From NCBI RefSeq assembly GCF_913064665.1, contig NZ_CAJYBT010000016.1, positions 1-64,000 on the forward strand: a stretch of DNA of 64,000 nucleotides, in the 5' to 3' direction. The position numbers and the translations under genes were made by a program. This document shows positions 18,394 through 26,965 of this stretch, one piece after another (position 1 is the stretch's first letter; each line of letters starts with the position of its first letter). Source of the DNA: an uncultured Thioclava sp. GTDB taxonomy: Bacteria > Pseudomonadota > Alphaproteobacteria > Rhodobacterales > Rhodobacteraceae. The notes beneath the pieces are model-generated. The model ran no database searches. It saw only the letters and a program-made list of their open reading frames with translations, and was not told where the DNA came from.

Positions 18394-18786
18394 ATGGCCG
18401 ATGGGGAGAGACAACAGCGCGTCCTGATCGTAGAGGATGAGGACAATATCGCCATCGCGCTCGACTATCTCATGAGCCGCGAGGGCTATGCGCATGAGCG
18501 CATCGCCACCGGGCGGGGGGCTTTGGAACTGATCCGCGAGTCGCGCCCCGATCTGGTGCTGCTTGATGTGATGCTGCCTGAGGTGTCGGGCTATGAAATC
18601 TGCCAGAAGGTGCGCGCTGACAAAGGCTTAGAGGATGTGCGCATCCTGATGATGACCGCGCGCGGCTCCGCGATGGAGCGGCGCAAGGGGCTGGCACTGG
18701 GCGCGGATGGCTTTATCGCCAAACCCTTTGAACTCAGCGAATTGCGCGCCGAGCTGCACCGTATTCTGGACGGGGAGACCACCTGA
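18394..18786 (+). CDS. Stand-alone response-regulator receiver
   Basis: A 130-residue CheY-like receiver with no output domain. Acidic pocket residues E15/D16, phospho-acceptor D58 (LLDVMLP), T88 and K110 are all present, so it should be phosphorylatable. It overlaps the start of the following pseudokinase-exonuclease gene by one base (TGATG), arguing for coupled translation and a shared pathway. Since that partner lacks the phosphorylatable histidine, the phosphate donor must be another kinase or a small phospho-donor such as acetyl phosphate; this is inference. Confidence 0.92.
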   Translation: MADGERQQRVLIVEDEDNIAIALDYLMSREGYAHERIATGRGALELIRESRPDLVLLDVMLPEVSGYEICQKVRADKGLEDVRILMMTARGSAMERRKGLALGADGFIAKPFELSELRAELHRILDGETT

Positions 18787-20879
18787 TGGACCTCACCCAG
18801 CTCAGCCTTCGGACACGGGTTTTCCTGTTCTTCGGGGCGCTGGCGCTGGGCAATCTGGGGGCGCTGATCGCGGGGCTTTGGTTTGGCTATACCCGCATTG
18901 CCGACCCACACTTGCTGAACGCGATGGTGATTGGTGGGGCGGTCGCGGGCTTTGCCATTCTGGGGTTGATTGCGTGGGTCTGGTTCCTGTTTGACGAAAA
19001 TGTCGCCAAACCTATCGAGCGGCTCTCGGGTTTGATGCGTGCGCGCAGTTCGGCCGATGTCAGTGTCGATTTCGACGACAAGATCGCGCGCTATCTGGGC
19101 GATCTCGCGCCCGCGGCGGCCTCGGTGACGCGCCATCTCGCAGAGACGCGAAATGCACTGAGCGAGGCGGTGCAGCGTGAAACCACCCGGCTTGCCAGCG
19201 AGAAAGAACGCCTTGAGGCCTTGCTGTCAGATGTGCCGGTCGGGGTGTTGCTGTGCACCGCCGATCACCAGCTTGCCTTTTACAACGGGCAGGCGGTTGA
19301 TCTGCTGGGCTCGGCCCATGCGCCGGGGCTGGATCGACGGGTGTTTGAATATCTCCACGCCGCCCCAATCGCGCATGCCTATGAACGGCTGATGGCCACG
19401 CAAGACCCAGATGCGGCCTCGGATTTGCTCTGTGCGACGGTCGATGATGGTAAGGTCTTGGCGGCGCGGATGCGGCTGCTCTCTGAGGGTATGGATCACC
19501 ACTTGGCCAAGCGGCCCGGCTATGTGCTGACGCTGCGCGATGTGTCGGGCGATATGGCCAGCCACGCCGCGCGCGAGCAATTGATGGATGAGCTGTTTGA
19601 CCGCATTCGCCGCCCCGCCGCTGCGCTGCAATCGCTGATCGGGGTGCTCACCGCCGAGGATGGGCCAACGGGGGCCGCGCGCGATCCGGTGCGCGCGGCT
19701 GCGCAATCCGAGGCTGCCGATCTGTCGGGGGCGATTCATGAATTCTTTGAGCGCCACGAGTCCAATCGCGCCGATTGGTGGCCGCTTGCGATGATCCGCG
19801 CCTCTGATCTGGGCCAAGCCGTTGCGGCGCGCGTCGAGGCCGAGGGCGGCACGATCTTGCCTGTCACCTCGGCGCTGATGCTGCGCTGCGAGGGCTTTGA
19901 GATGGTGGCGCTTTTGGCCATGCTCGTGCGCCAATTGCCGCCGCGCCAAGATCTGCGCCTTGAGATCACCCAAGAAGGGGCGGGCGCCTTGATCGCCTTG
20001 GAATGGGTCGGCGCGCCGGTCCCGATCTCTGATCTCGAAAGCTGGCTGGATATGGCGCTTGATGTTGGGCTTGAGGATGTGACGGGGCGGCGCGTGCTGG
20101 CCATTCATGCCGCTGAAATCTGGCCCGAGGAGATGTCGGAGGGGCGCGCCCGCCTGTGCCTGCCCCTGCGCGAGGCCCGCCTTGTCACCACGCGCCCCAA
20201 ACCGGTGCCGCGCGCGGTGGTCTATGACTTTGAGCTCCTCGATCGCGAGCGCGTGGCCGAGATTGCCAACAGCCCGCTTTCGGAGCTGACCTTCGTGGTC
20301 TTTGACACCGAAACGACGGGGCTTTTGCCCAGCGAAGGCGATGAGATCGTGCAGATCGCCGCGGTGCGCATCGTCAATGGGCGCCGTGTCGAGGGCGAGG
20401 TGTTTGACACGCTGGTTGATCCAGGCCGCTCGATCCCGGCGGTTTCGACTTCGGTGCACGGGATCTCAAACGCGATGGTGCAAGGCGCGCCCGATATCGC
20501 CGAAGTGGGGCGCAGGTTCCACACCTTCGCGCAAGGCGCTGTGTTGGTCGCCCATAACGCGCCTTTCGATATGGAGTTTTTGCACCGCAAAGAAGAGGTG
20601 ATCGGCGCACGTTTTGACAACCCGGTGCTCGACACCGTGCTGCTCTCGGCCGTCGTCTTTGGCCAGTCCGACACCCATACGCTGGATGCGCTGACTCACC
20701 GCCTTGGCATCACTATCCCCGAGGAGGCGCGCCACACGGCCATCGGTGACACGATCGCCACGGCGGATGCATTTCTGAAACTTCTGCCCGCGCTACATGG
20801 GCGCGGTTTGAGGACCTTCGGCGCGCTGGTGGAAGAGCTGCGCAAACATGGTCGCCTGCTCAAGGATCTCAACGGCTGA
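18786..20879 (+). CDS. Membrane PAS/pseudo-histidine-kinase fused to DEDDh exonuclease
   Basis: A 697-residue fusion. Two transmembrane helices (about 12-34 and 46-69) are followed by a HAMP-like/coiled-coil linker (70-145), a PAS-like domain (145-255) and a dimerisation-type region where the kinase histidine should be. There the sequence reads FDRIRRPAAALQSL, so D272 replaces His. A degenerate ATPase-like region follows (about 340-465) without the N-box asparagine. Residues 500-680 form a complete DnaQ-like 3'-5' exonuclease with D507/E509 (FDTETTG), D595 (HNAPFD), H650 and D655. DnaQ-type nucleases next to acetate symporter/DUF294 genes are known; the membrane pseudokinase part is the unusual addition. 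Nucleic-acid target unknown. Confidence 0.88.
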   Translation: MDLTQLSLRTRVFLFFGALALGNLGALIAGLWFGYTRIADPHLLNAMVIGGAVAGFAILGLIAWVWFLFDENVAKPIERLSGLMRARSSADVSVDFDDKIARYLGDLAPAAASVTRHLAETRNALSEAVQRETTRLASEKERLEALLSDVPVGVLLCTADHQLAFYNGQAVDLLGSAHAPGLDRRVFEYLHAAPIAHAYERLMATQDPDAASDLLCATVDDGKVLAARMRLLSEGMDHHLAKRPGYVLTLRDVSGDMASHAAREQLMDELFDRIRRPAAALQSLIGVLTAEDGPTGAARDPVRAAAQSEAADLSGAIHEFFERHESNRADWWPLAMIRASDLGQAVAARVEAEGGTILPVTSALMLRCEGFEMVALLAMLVRQLPPRQDLRLEITQEGAGALIALEWVGAPVPISDLESWLDMALDVGLEDVTGRRVLAIHAAEIWPEEMSEGRARLCLPLREARLVTTRPKPVPRAVVYDFELLDRERVAEIANSPLSELTFVVFDTETTGLLPSEGDEIVQIAAVRIVNGRRVEGEVFDTLVDPGRSIPAVSTSVHGISNAMVQGAPDIAEVGRRFHTFAQGAVLVAHNAPFDMEFLHRKEEVIGARFDNPVLDTVLLSAVVFGQSDTHTLDALTHRLGITIPEEARHTAIGDTIATADAFLKLLPALHGRGLRTFGALVEELRKHGRLLKDLNG

Positions 20880-20894
20880 ACGCGCAACCGCCGC

Positions 20895-21224
20895 TTACAC
20901 GATCTCCAGCACAGCTTCGGGCGGTCGCCCGATCCGCGCCGCGCTTTGGGTGATTGCCACCGGGCGCTCGATCAGTTTCGGGTTGGCGGCAAGCGCGGCA
21001 AGGATATCGCCCTCGCTGGAATCCTTGGCCAGATCGCTGTCTTTCCAGCGCATCAGCGCGCCCGCCGGTTGGCCCAGCTTGCGCAGCACGTCTTGTAGCT
21101 CGGCCAGGCTGGGGGGCGATTTTTGATAATCGCGCACCGTCACAGCCACGCCGCGTGCCTCTAGCAGCGCCAAAGTCTGACGCGATTTCGAACACCTTGG
21201 ATTATGCCAAAGCGTTACAGCCAT
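20895..21224 (-). CDS. arsC: ArsC-family (glutaredoxin-coupled) arsenate reductase-like protein
   Basis: A 109-residue thioredoxin-fold protein with [11 protein letters not shown] at the N terminus (catalytic C11), as in E. coli ArsC. The conserved arginines that bind arsenate are represented in the C-terminal half, and ERPVAIT matches the RPI motif. It overlaps the end of pyrD by 10 bp and is the last gene of a DUF952-pyrD-arsC unit. There is no arsB or arsR nearby, so a role in arsenate detoxification is likely but not proven; YffB-like functions are possible. Confidence 0.87.
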   Translation of the reverse strand: MAVTLWHNPRCSKSRQTLALLEARGVAVTVRDYQKSPPSLAELQDVLRKLGQPAGALMRWKDSDLAKDSSEGDILAALAANPKLIERPVAITQSAARIGRPPEAVLEIV

Positions 21225-22276
21225 TTGTCACGCCCGCTGCCCACGGCATCCGCCACGCTGGCAAACCCGTCGCGTTCCAGCAATTCATCCAGCCCGCGCG
21301 CGATATCTGCGGCCAGCGAGAGGCCGGAAAACACCATCGCGGTGTAAAGCTGCACGGCACTCGCGCCGGCGCAAATCTTGTCATAGGCGTCCTGCGCCGA
21401 GCTGATCCCGCCCACGCCGATCAGCGGCAAGCGCCCCTCGGTCAGCTGGGACATCTGCGCCAAAATGCGGGTCGAGCGTTCAAACAAGGGCGCGCCCGAC
21501 AGCCCGCCCTGCGCGGGCGCTGTTGGGTCTTGCAGGCCATAGCGCGCCAGCGTGGTATTGGTCGCGATCACCCCGTCAATGCCCGAACTCAGCGCCACTT
21601 CGGCAATCTCAGCCAACTCATCCGCGTTCAGATCGGGCGCGATTTTCAGGAAAACCGGGATGCGCCGCGCCAGCCCGTCGCGGGTTTCAATCACCCCGGC
21701 AAGCAGCCCAGACAGCGCCGCCTTGCCCTGCAAATCCCGTAGCCGTTCGGTATTGGGCGACGAGACATTGACGGTCGCGAAATCAATATGCGGCCCGGCA
21801 TGGGCCAGAACGGTGGCGAAATCGGCGGCGCGATCCGAGGCGTCTTTATTGGCCCCCAAGTTCAGCCCGACGGGAATCCCCTCGGGGCGCTTGGCAAGGC
21901 GCGCGGTGATCGCCTCCATCCCCTGATTGTTGAAGCCAAAGCGATTGATCGCGGCGCGATCCGCACTCAGCCGCCATAGGCGCGGGCGCGGGTTGCCCTC
22001 TTGCGCGCGCGGTGTCGCGGCGCCCACTTCGAGAAAGCCGAACCCCGCCCGCATCAGCGGCGAAACCGCCTGCGCATTCTTGTCAAACCCGGCCGCAAGA
22101 CCCACCGGATTGAGCAGACCGATCCCTGCCAAGTCCGTTTTCAGCCGCGCCGAGGTGACCGGGCCGGGCAGCGGCAGCAAACCGCTGCGCAGCGCCTTGA
22201 TCGTCAGATCATGCGCGGTCTCAGGGTCCAGCCGATGCAGAACGGCAAGACCGGCACGTTCGATCACTCCACTCAT
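21215..22276 (-). CDS. pyrD: Dihydroorotate dehydrogenase (quinone), class 2
   Basis: Membrane-associated FMN enzyme oxidising dihydroorotate to orotate with quinone in pyrimidine synthesis. It carries an N-terminal helical extension typical of class 2, then [28 protein letters not shown] with the catalytic serine, and the FMN-phosphate site [12 protein letters not shown]. Length is 353 residues. The start ATG 22276 overlaps the stop of the upstream DUF952 gene as ATGA, which indicates coupled translation and fixes the start despite a longer open frame. Confidence 0.96.
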   Translation of the reverse strand: MSGVIERAGLAVLHRLDPETAHDLTIKALRSGLLPLPGPVTSARLKTDLAGIGLLNPVGLAAGFDKNAQAVSPLMRAGFGFLEVGAATPRAQEGNPRPRLWRLSADRAAINRFGFNNQGMEAITARLAKRPEGIPVGLNLGANKDASDRAADFATVLAHAGPHIDFATVNVSSPNTERLRDLQGKAALSGLLAGVIETRDGLARRIPVFLKIAPDLNADELAEIAEVALSSGIDGVIATNTTLARYGLQDPTAPAQGGLSGAPLFERSTRILAQMSQLTEGRLPLIGVGGISSAQDAYDKICAGASAVQLYTAMVFSGLSLAADIARGLDELLERDGFASVADAVGSGRDKWL

Positions 22277-22617
22277 ACCAATCCTTCGGGGAAAATATGC
22301 CCAGCCGCCCCTAGAGGCAGCGCGTGATCCCAGATCACTTCGTTCAGTTGCAGCGGGCGATACAGATGGGGAAAGAGCTGATCGCCGCGCGAGGGCTCCC
22401 ATTTCAATTCGGGGCCCATCGCATCAGGGTTGAAGGCGACGATCACAAGATCGGAAATCTCGGCAAAATGCTTGGCCGCAGTTTCCACCACCTGCGCGGC
22501 GGTCGAGAAATGGATATAGCCATCGTTCAGGTCGATCGGCGCGCCCAAAGTGTGGCCCGCTTCGGCAAACGCATCCCATTCGGGGCGACGGAAGATCTTG
22601 TATATCAACATGGCCAT
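22273..22617 (-). CDS. DUF952 family protein
   Basis: A 114-residue cytoplasmic protein of the DUF952 (glutathione-S-transferase-like small) family: [13 protein letters not shown] at the start, then [12 protein letters not shown] in the middle. The family's function is unknown. ATG 22617 follows AAGAGA; the frame is open further upstream but runs into the divergent SRAP gene. It is translationally coupled to pyrD. Functional linkage with pyrimidine synthesis is not implied. Confidence 0.85.
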   Translation of the reverse strand: MAMLIYKIFRRPEWDAFAEAGHTLGAPIDLNDGYIHFSTAAQVVETAAKHFAEISDLVIVAFNPDAMGPELKWEPSRGDQLFPHLYRPLQLNEVIWDHALPLGAAGHIFPEGLV

Positions 22618-22688
22618 TCTCTTGGCCCAAAGGGGCGCTCTGGTCAAGCAGGGCTTGAGCCTGCGCGCGATCGCCCTAATCTGGAGGA

Positions 22689-23357
22689 ATGTGTGGACGC
22701 ATCGCAAATACGCTGCCGGTTGACGCGATGGCGCAACTGTTCTCGGCCACGCCGGGCAATGATCTGCCAAGCGGCGCGCGGCTGAACATCTGCCCGACTC
22801 AGCCGCTGGCGGTCTGCACGGCGCAGGATGGGGCGCGCCATTTGGAAACCATGCGCTGGGGGTTTTTGCCCCACTGGTATGACAGCCCGACGGCAGGGCC
22901 GCTTTTGATCAATGCGCGCGCCGAAACCGTGGCCGAAAAACCCGCCTTTCGCGCCGCGATCCGCACCCGGCGCTGTTTGATCCCTGCTGATGGGTTTTAC
23001 GAATGGCATCGCGCGGCCGGGGCAAAGCTACCCTATTATATCTCGCGCCGCGATGGGCAGCCGATGGTGTTTGGCGGGCTGTGGCAAGATTGGGAACATG
23101 ACGGGCAACGCCTGCGCAGCGTTGCGATGGTGACGGTCGCCGCGGGGCCGACGCTGGAACCGATCCATCACCGCGAGCCACTGATTCTCGAGCCTGAAGA
23201 CTGGTCGAAGTGGCTGGGAGAGGACGGGCGCGGCGCGGCGCTTTTGATGCATCCGTGCGCGCAAGGCGTGTTGCAGGCTTGGCGCGTGGACCCAAAGGTC
23301 AATTCTAATCGCGCCGAGGGTGAGGATTTGCGCGCGCCCCTTGCCGATCCGACTTGA
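22689..23357 (+). CDS. SOS-response-associated peptidase (SRAP/YedK/HMCES)
   Basis: Forms a covalent thiazolidine cross-link with abasic sites in single-stranded DNA to shield them. Catalytic Cys2 follows the initiator Met in MCGRIANT. The other conserved elements are present: MRWGFLPHWYD, NARAETVAEKPAFR and the DGFYEWHR segment with the active-site glutamate. The HHREPLIL segment near residue 158 carries the conserved histidine. At 222 residues it is full length. No LexA box was recognised upstream, so SOS control is not claimed. Confidence 0.93.
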   Translation: MCGRIANTLPVDAMAQLFSATPGNDLPSGARLNICPTQPLAVCTAQDGARHLETMRWGFLPHWYDSPTAGPLLINARAETVAEKPAFRAAIRTRRCLIPADGFYEWHRAAGAKLPYYISRRDGQPMVFGGLWQDWEHDGQRLRSVAMVTVAAGPTLEPIHHREPLILEPEDWSKWLGEDGRGAALLMHPCAQGVLQAWRVDPKVNSNRAEGEDLRAPLADPT

Positions 23358-23391
23358 AGGTGCGCGCGCAGGGCGCTAAAAGGGGCGCAGC

Positions 23392-23465
23392 GCGGGCGTT
23401 GTGTAATGGTAAGACCCTAGCCTTCCAAGCTAGAGACGCGGGTTCGATTCCCGCCGCCCGCTCCA
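23392..23465 (+). tRNA. tRNA-Gly (anticodon TCC)
   Basis: The acceptor stem GCGGGCG pairs with CGCCCGC, the anticodon stem CTAGC (23417-23421) pairs with GCTAG around loop CTTCCAA, giving anticodon TCC at 23424-23426. A T-loop GGTTCGATTCC is present and CCA is encoded at the 3' end. It stands alone between the SRAP gene and the convergent hemP. Confidence 0.97.
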
Positions 23466-23491
23466 TCTCTCCTGCCTTGCTGCGATCGTGG

Positions 23492-23641
23492 TCACTTCGT
23501 CAAAATCAGTTTGCCGGCCTTGGTGATGCGCAGCGTATAGACCTGATCGTTCAAGACGATATGGGCCAGTCCGTCATGACCCGTCAGTCGCGTGGCATCA
23601 TGCACGGGCAGGGCGGTGTCGAAGGCTTCCTTGATGCTCAC
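23492..23641 (-). CDS. hemP: Hemin uptake protein HemP
   Basis: A 49-residue protein ending YTLRITKAGKLILTK, the diagnostic C-terminal signature of the HemP family. HemP is a small protein or regulator tied to heme uptake. The GTG start at 23641 overlaps the stop of the preceding small gene as GTGA, so translation is probably coupled. No heme receptor is in view. The gene converges on tRNA-Gly with a 26-bp gap. It is easily missed because it is so short and has a GTG start. Confidence 0.85.
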   Translation of the reverse strand: MSIKEAFDTALPVHDATRLTGHDGLAHIVLNDQVYTLRITKAGKLILTK

Positions 23642-23799
23642 CGACGCGTCCCCTCAATCCGGTCCAACACATTTTCCAAGGTGCTGGTATCTGGGCTGAA
23701 CCCCGCGCAAAGCGCATCGACGATGTCGCGCAGGCTCAGAGGCGGTTCGCTATTGGATTGGGCCCCGAAACGGGGGCCGGGGAAAGATGCGCGTTTCAT
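23638..23799 (-). CDS. Small unknown protein coupled to hemP
   Basis: A 53-residue ORF starting ATG 23799, with AAGGAG eight bases before the start. It ends GTGA, overlapping the hemP start. The sequence has a basic N terminus (MKRASFPGPRFG) and a helical C-terminal half (LRDIVDALCAGFSPDTSTLE) with one cysteine. I do not recognise a family. The strong ribosome site and overlap argue that it is real and translated with hemP. Confidence 0.65.
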   Translation of the reverse strand: MKRASFPGPRFGAQSNSEPPLSLRDIVDALCAGFSPDTSTLENVLDRIEGTRR

Positions 23800-23864
23800 C
23801 TTCCGGACTCCTTGATTTTGGCGGGCTTGTCGGGGATCGACTGGCTGGTCCCATTAACCTGACC

Positions 23865-23896
23865 AAAAGAGTCTGGATTGTAAAGCTGATTCTTTT
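23865..23896. promoter_or_regulatory. Inverted repeat upstream of the hemP unit
   Basis: AAAAGAGTC (23865-23873) and GATTCTTTT (23888-23896) are inverted with one mismatch and a 14-bp spacer, in the AT-rich stretch about 70-100 bp upstream of the coupled small ORF. It could be an operator for an iron regulator of hemP, but it does not match a Fur, Irr or RirA consensus I can name. Confidence 0.4.
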
Positions 23897-23959
23897 ACTA
23901 GGGTATGGCGCGACCCCGTCCCGAAACCGCTCGGGGCTGTGCCAGAAATTATCGCGGCA

Positions 23960-24844
23960 TCAAAACCACTGACCGGGTTCCATCAGTCCCAAATCCATCA
24001 ATTGCTGGCTGGACCAATCAAACCGCGTCGAGTTCGACCATGCGAACCGGTCGATATCATAGGTCGAACCGGGGTTGAATTTCAGCGCCTTGGCAACGCG
24101 GAACGAAGCGATTGCGCAGGTCAGATTGTGATGCCACGGGCAGGAATAGGTGTTGTATTCCTCGTCGTTGAACGTGTGATTGGCACGCAGCTTCAGCCCC
24201 GGCTTGGCGCGAAACAGGGCGATGCGATCAATCCTGCGGCGCGCTTTCGGGATATGTTCCTCAAAGCGCCACCGCAGCCCGCCGAAGAAATCCAACTGGC
24301 GTTCCTTGGGATGATTGTGATTGTCGGGATCGGGGCGCGCCAAGGCGTAATAGCCCGAGCGATCAAACAGCGCCCCGTCTTTGTCGACGCCATTTCTGTG
24401 CAGCTGCAGGTCTTGGGCATACAGGTCGATGACATAGCTCAGCATGGCCGATCGCCGCTCTTCGCCGTGGAAATTCAAAATCTCTGTGATCGAGCGGGTC
24501 TCGCAAAACGGGTAGAACAGATACTCGCCATTAAAGCAGTAATACCCCCAAACCCCTGTCGCCATCGCCTCTAGGATCGGATTGATCGCGCTGGTCAGCG
24601 CCTCGGGGCGATGGAGATCAAAGTCGATGCGGTGGATCTTCACCTTTGCATCGCCTGCCAGATCATCGGGCAAATCCAGCGCCGCCGATCCCAGTACCAA
24701 AAGCACCGGAAACCCCAAGCCGATATGGTGGCGCAGCGTGCTTTCAAGTTCGACACCATCCTCCGCCAGAATGATCCCGACCGGCCCCTTCGCCAAGGCT
24801 GAACGCTGCGTGCTTAGAAAACCCGCCAGAGAATTGTGTTTCAT
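23960..24844 (-). CDS. Glycosyltransferase-like (GT2-type) protein, unknown
   Basis: A 294-residue protein with no signal peptide. An N-terminal alpha/beta segment (GPVGIILAEDGVELESTLRH, then FPVLLVLGSA) resembles the nucleotide-binding start of GT2-like glycosyltransferases found in this family of bacteria. Later sequence is rich in H, W and Y (ANHTFNDEEYNTYSCPWHHN). The DXD motif is not clear, so activity is uncertain. It is a single gene divergent from miaB with a 145-bp gap that shows nothing else. Confidence 0.6.
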   Translation of the reverse strand: MKHNSLAGFLSTQRSALAKGPVGIILAEDGVELESTLRHHIGLGFPVLLVLGSAALDLPDDLAGDAKVKIHRIDFDLHRPEALTSAINPILEAMATGVWGYYCFNGEYLFYPFCETRSITEILNFHGEERRSAMLSYVIDLYAQDLQLHRNGVDKDGALFDRSGYYALARPDPDNHNHPKERQLDFFGGLRWRFEEHIPKARRRIDRIALFRAKPGLKLRANHTFNDEEYNTYSCPWHHNLTCAIASFRVAKALKFNPGSTYDIDRFAWSNSTRFDWSSQQLMDLGLMEPGQWF

Positions 24845-24989
24845 GCCTGTTTCCTGCCATCTGCGGGCGGTTCGCCCTCAAGATCGGTCAAGCCGCGCAC
24901 GATTGCAAGTCTTGCGCAGCCCCTGCGCCCTTGCGCCAAAGGGGTGCTTCGCGTTATCAGCGCGGCTTGAATAAGCGCGCGAGGATGTC

Positions 24990-26312
24990 ATGGCTGAGAC
25001 GACCAAGAAGCTGCATATCAAGACCTATGGCTGTCAGATGAATGTCTATGACAGCGAGCGCATGGCCGAGACGATGGTCGCGCAGGGTTATGAGCTGACC
25101 GATGATGTCGGGGCGGCCGATATGGTGTTGCTCAACACGTGCCACATTCGCGAAAAAGCCGCCGAAAAGATGTATTCCGATCTGGGCCGTCTGCGCCCCT
25201 TCAAAGAGGCCAAGCCCGATCTGAAAATCGGCGTTGCGGGCTGTGTGGCCCAGGCCGAGGGCGACGAGATTTTGCGCCGCTCCGATCTGGTCAATCTGGT
25301 CGTGGGCAGCCAAAGCTATCACAAGCTGCCCGAGCTGGTTGCGCGCACCGATAATGGCGCGCGCCCCGTCGAGACCGAGTTCCCGCTTGAGGACAAGTTC
25401 GACCATCTGCCCGCGCGCCCACGTCAGGCCCGCCCAACCGCGTTCCTGACGGTGCAAGAGGGCTGCGACAAGTTCTGCGCCTTCTGCGTCGTGCCCTACA
25501 CCCGTGGCTCCGAGGTCTCGCGCCCGGCCGACAAAATCCTGAGCGAAGCCCGCGATCTGGTCGAAAAGGGCGTGCGCGAAATCACCTTGCTGGGCCAAAA
25601 CGTCAATGCCTATCACGGGCAAGGGACGGGCGGCGATTGGGGGCTGGCGCGGCTGACGCGTGCATTGGCGAAAATTGACGGGCTGGAGCGCATCCGCTAC
25701 ACCACCTCGCACCCCAATGACATGGAAGACGACCTGATCGCGGCGCATGGCGATGAGCCCAAGCTGATGCCCTATCTGCACCTGCCAGTGCAATCGGGCA
25801 GCGATCGTATCCTCAAGGCGATGAACCGCAAACACACTGCCGAGCAATATATCCGCCTGATCGAGCGCATCCGCGCCGCGCGCCCCGATCTGGTGCTCTC
25901 AGGGGATTTCATCGTCGGCTTCCCCGGCGAAACCGATCAGGATTTTGAAGCCACGATGGCGCTGATCCGTGAGGTCAATTACGGCATGGCCTATTCGTTC
26001 AAATACTCGCCGCGTCCGGGCACGCCCGCGATGGGCCGAGACGGTGCGATCCCCGAGGAGGTCGCCAATGCGCGCTTGCAGGAATTGCAGGCACTTCTGG
26101 GGGATCAGCAACGGGCTTGTCAGCGCTCGATGGTGGGGCGCGAGGTAAGCGTATTGTTTGAAAAGAAGGGCCGGATGGAGGGGCAGTGGGTCGGCAAATC
26201 CGACTATCTGCAAGCCGTCCATGTGCGCGGCGAGGGTCTGGCGCCCGGCGTTCTGGCGCGCGTGCGCATCACCGAGGCCGCGCCCAATTCACTGGCGGGC
26301 GAGCTTATCTAA
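24990..26312 (+). CDS. miaB: tRNA-2-methylthio-N6-dimethylallyladenosine synthase
   Basis: Adds the methylthio group to i6A37 of tRNAs using two iron-sulfur clusters. N-terminal cluster cysteines occur in [17 protein letters not shown] and AGCVAQ. The radical SAM motif is CDKFCAFC (CxxxCxxC). A TRAM domain fills the last 65 residues. At 440 residues it is full length; ATG 24990 has GAGG upstream. In many relatives miaB is followed closely by phoH and ybeY; here three small genes intervene before phoH. Confidence 0.97.
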   Translation: MAETTKKLHIKTYGCQMNVYDSERMAETMVAQGYELTDDVGAADMVLLNTCHIREKAAEKMYSDLGRLRPFKEAKPDLKIGVAGCVAQAEGDEILRRSDLVNLVVGSQSYHKLPELVARTDNGARPVETEFPLEDKFDHLPARPRQARPTAFLTVQEGCDKFCAFCVVPYTRGSEVSRPADKILSEARDLVEKGVREITLLGQNVNAYHGQGTGGDWGLARLTRALAKIDGLERIRYTTSHPNDMEDDLIAAHGDEPKLMPYLHLPVQSGSDRILKAMNRKHTAEQYIRLIERIRAARPDLVLSGDFIVGFPGETDQDFEATMALIREVNYGMAYSFKYSPRPGTPAMGRDGAIPEEVANARLQELQALLGDQQRACQRSMVGREVSVLFEKKGRMEGQWVGKSDYLQAVHVRGEGLAPGVLARVRITEAAPNSLAGELI

Positions 26313-26336
26313 GCCCGCCCCACCAAGGGTCTTGTC

Positions 26337-26699
26337 TTATTTCGGTCCGGGCGGATCGGCAGCGATTGCGCGCAGCAACTCGGCACGCAGCCCGTCGGGA
26401 TCGCCCACGAGGCTCTCTTTTTTGCAGATCTCGGTCGCCAGCCCGTTGGCATCGCCGTAGTCGTAGCCATATTTCACGAGGTCATCGACAAAGCTGCCCT
26501 GCGGGTGATCCCAGATCGTTGCACGCCATGGGCCGCGATAACAATCGATATGGATTGCCTGCTTGATGACGGGGCCGCAGCTCGTCTTGTTCGCGGCATG
26601 GATGCGCCCGGTCGGCCCGGTATAGCAGGCAGTTCCGGCCGAAGCGGCGCCGGCTCCAAGGGTGCCTGCAAGAATTATGGCGATAGCAATAGGTTTCAT
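26337..26699 (-). CDS. Small secreted protein, unknown
   Basis: A 120-residue protein with a clear signal peptide (MKPIAIAIILAGTLGAGAAS, cleavage near ASAG). The mature part has four cysteines (ACYTGP, TSCGP, DCYRGPW, EICKK), which suggests two disulfides in the periplasm, and a proline-rich tail. No family is recognised. It is convergent with miaB, 24 bp from its stop. The 266 bp beyond its start (26700-26965) hold a perfect 8-bp inverted repeat at 26855-26881 but no gene that I can support. Confidence 0.7.
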   Translation of the reverse strand: MKPIAIAIILAGTLGAGAASAGTACYTGPTGRIHAANKTSCGPVIKQAIHIDCYRGPWRATIWDHPQGSFVDDLVKYGYDYGDANGLATEICKKESLVGDPDGLRAELLRAIAADPPGPK

Positions 26700-26965
26700 C
26701 AGATTTTGGTCTCCTGATCGGCAGCGAAGGGCTTGGTCCGGTTGCGCAATCAGCAGAAAGCCGCACGGACATAACTACGTTCTATACGCCTGATTCGGGA
26801 GATTTAAGAAGGATTCTCTATGTTTATGGGGGGATATCGAACAATATTAAGGAATCGACGGCTTGGTTTCCCTGCCGTCGACAATTCCCGCGTAAAATCG
26901 CCCGATCGGGACTGCTGATCCGACTCGGGGGCCGCAAAGGATGTACGTTCATTTCCTATGTCAGG

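Noticed and set aside
18786-20879. Calling the fusion a sensor histidine kinase
   Set aside because: The phospho-histidine position is Asp272 and the ATP-binding N-box asparagine is missing, so kinase activity is not supported.
23354-23815. 153-codon frame across tRNA-Gly and hemP
   Set aside because: It spans a tRNA gene and is antisense to hemP and its partner, both better supported.
24845-24989. Possible regulatory element or small gene between the GT-like gene and miaB
   Set aside because: Read on both strands; no dyad, hairpin, RNA or supported ORF found.
26855-26881. Inverted repeat TCGACGGC/GCCGTCGA as a terminator
   Set aside because: Perfect 8-bp stem but no T run and no gene ending nearby on either strand; left as an unexplained repeat only.
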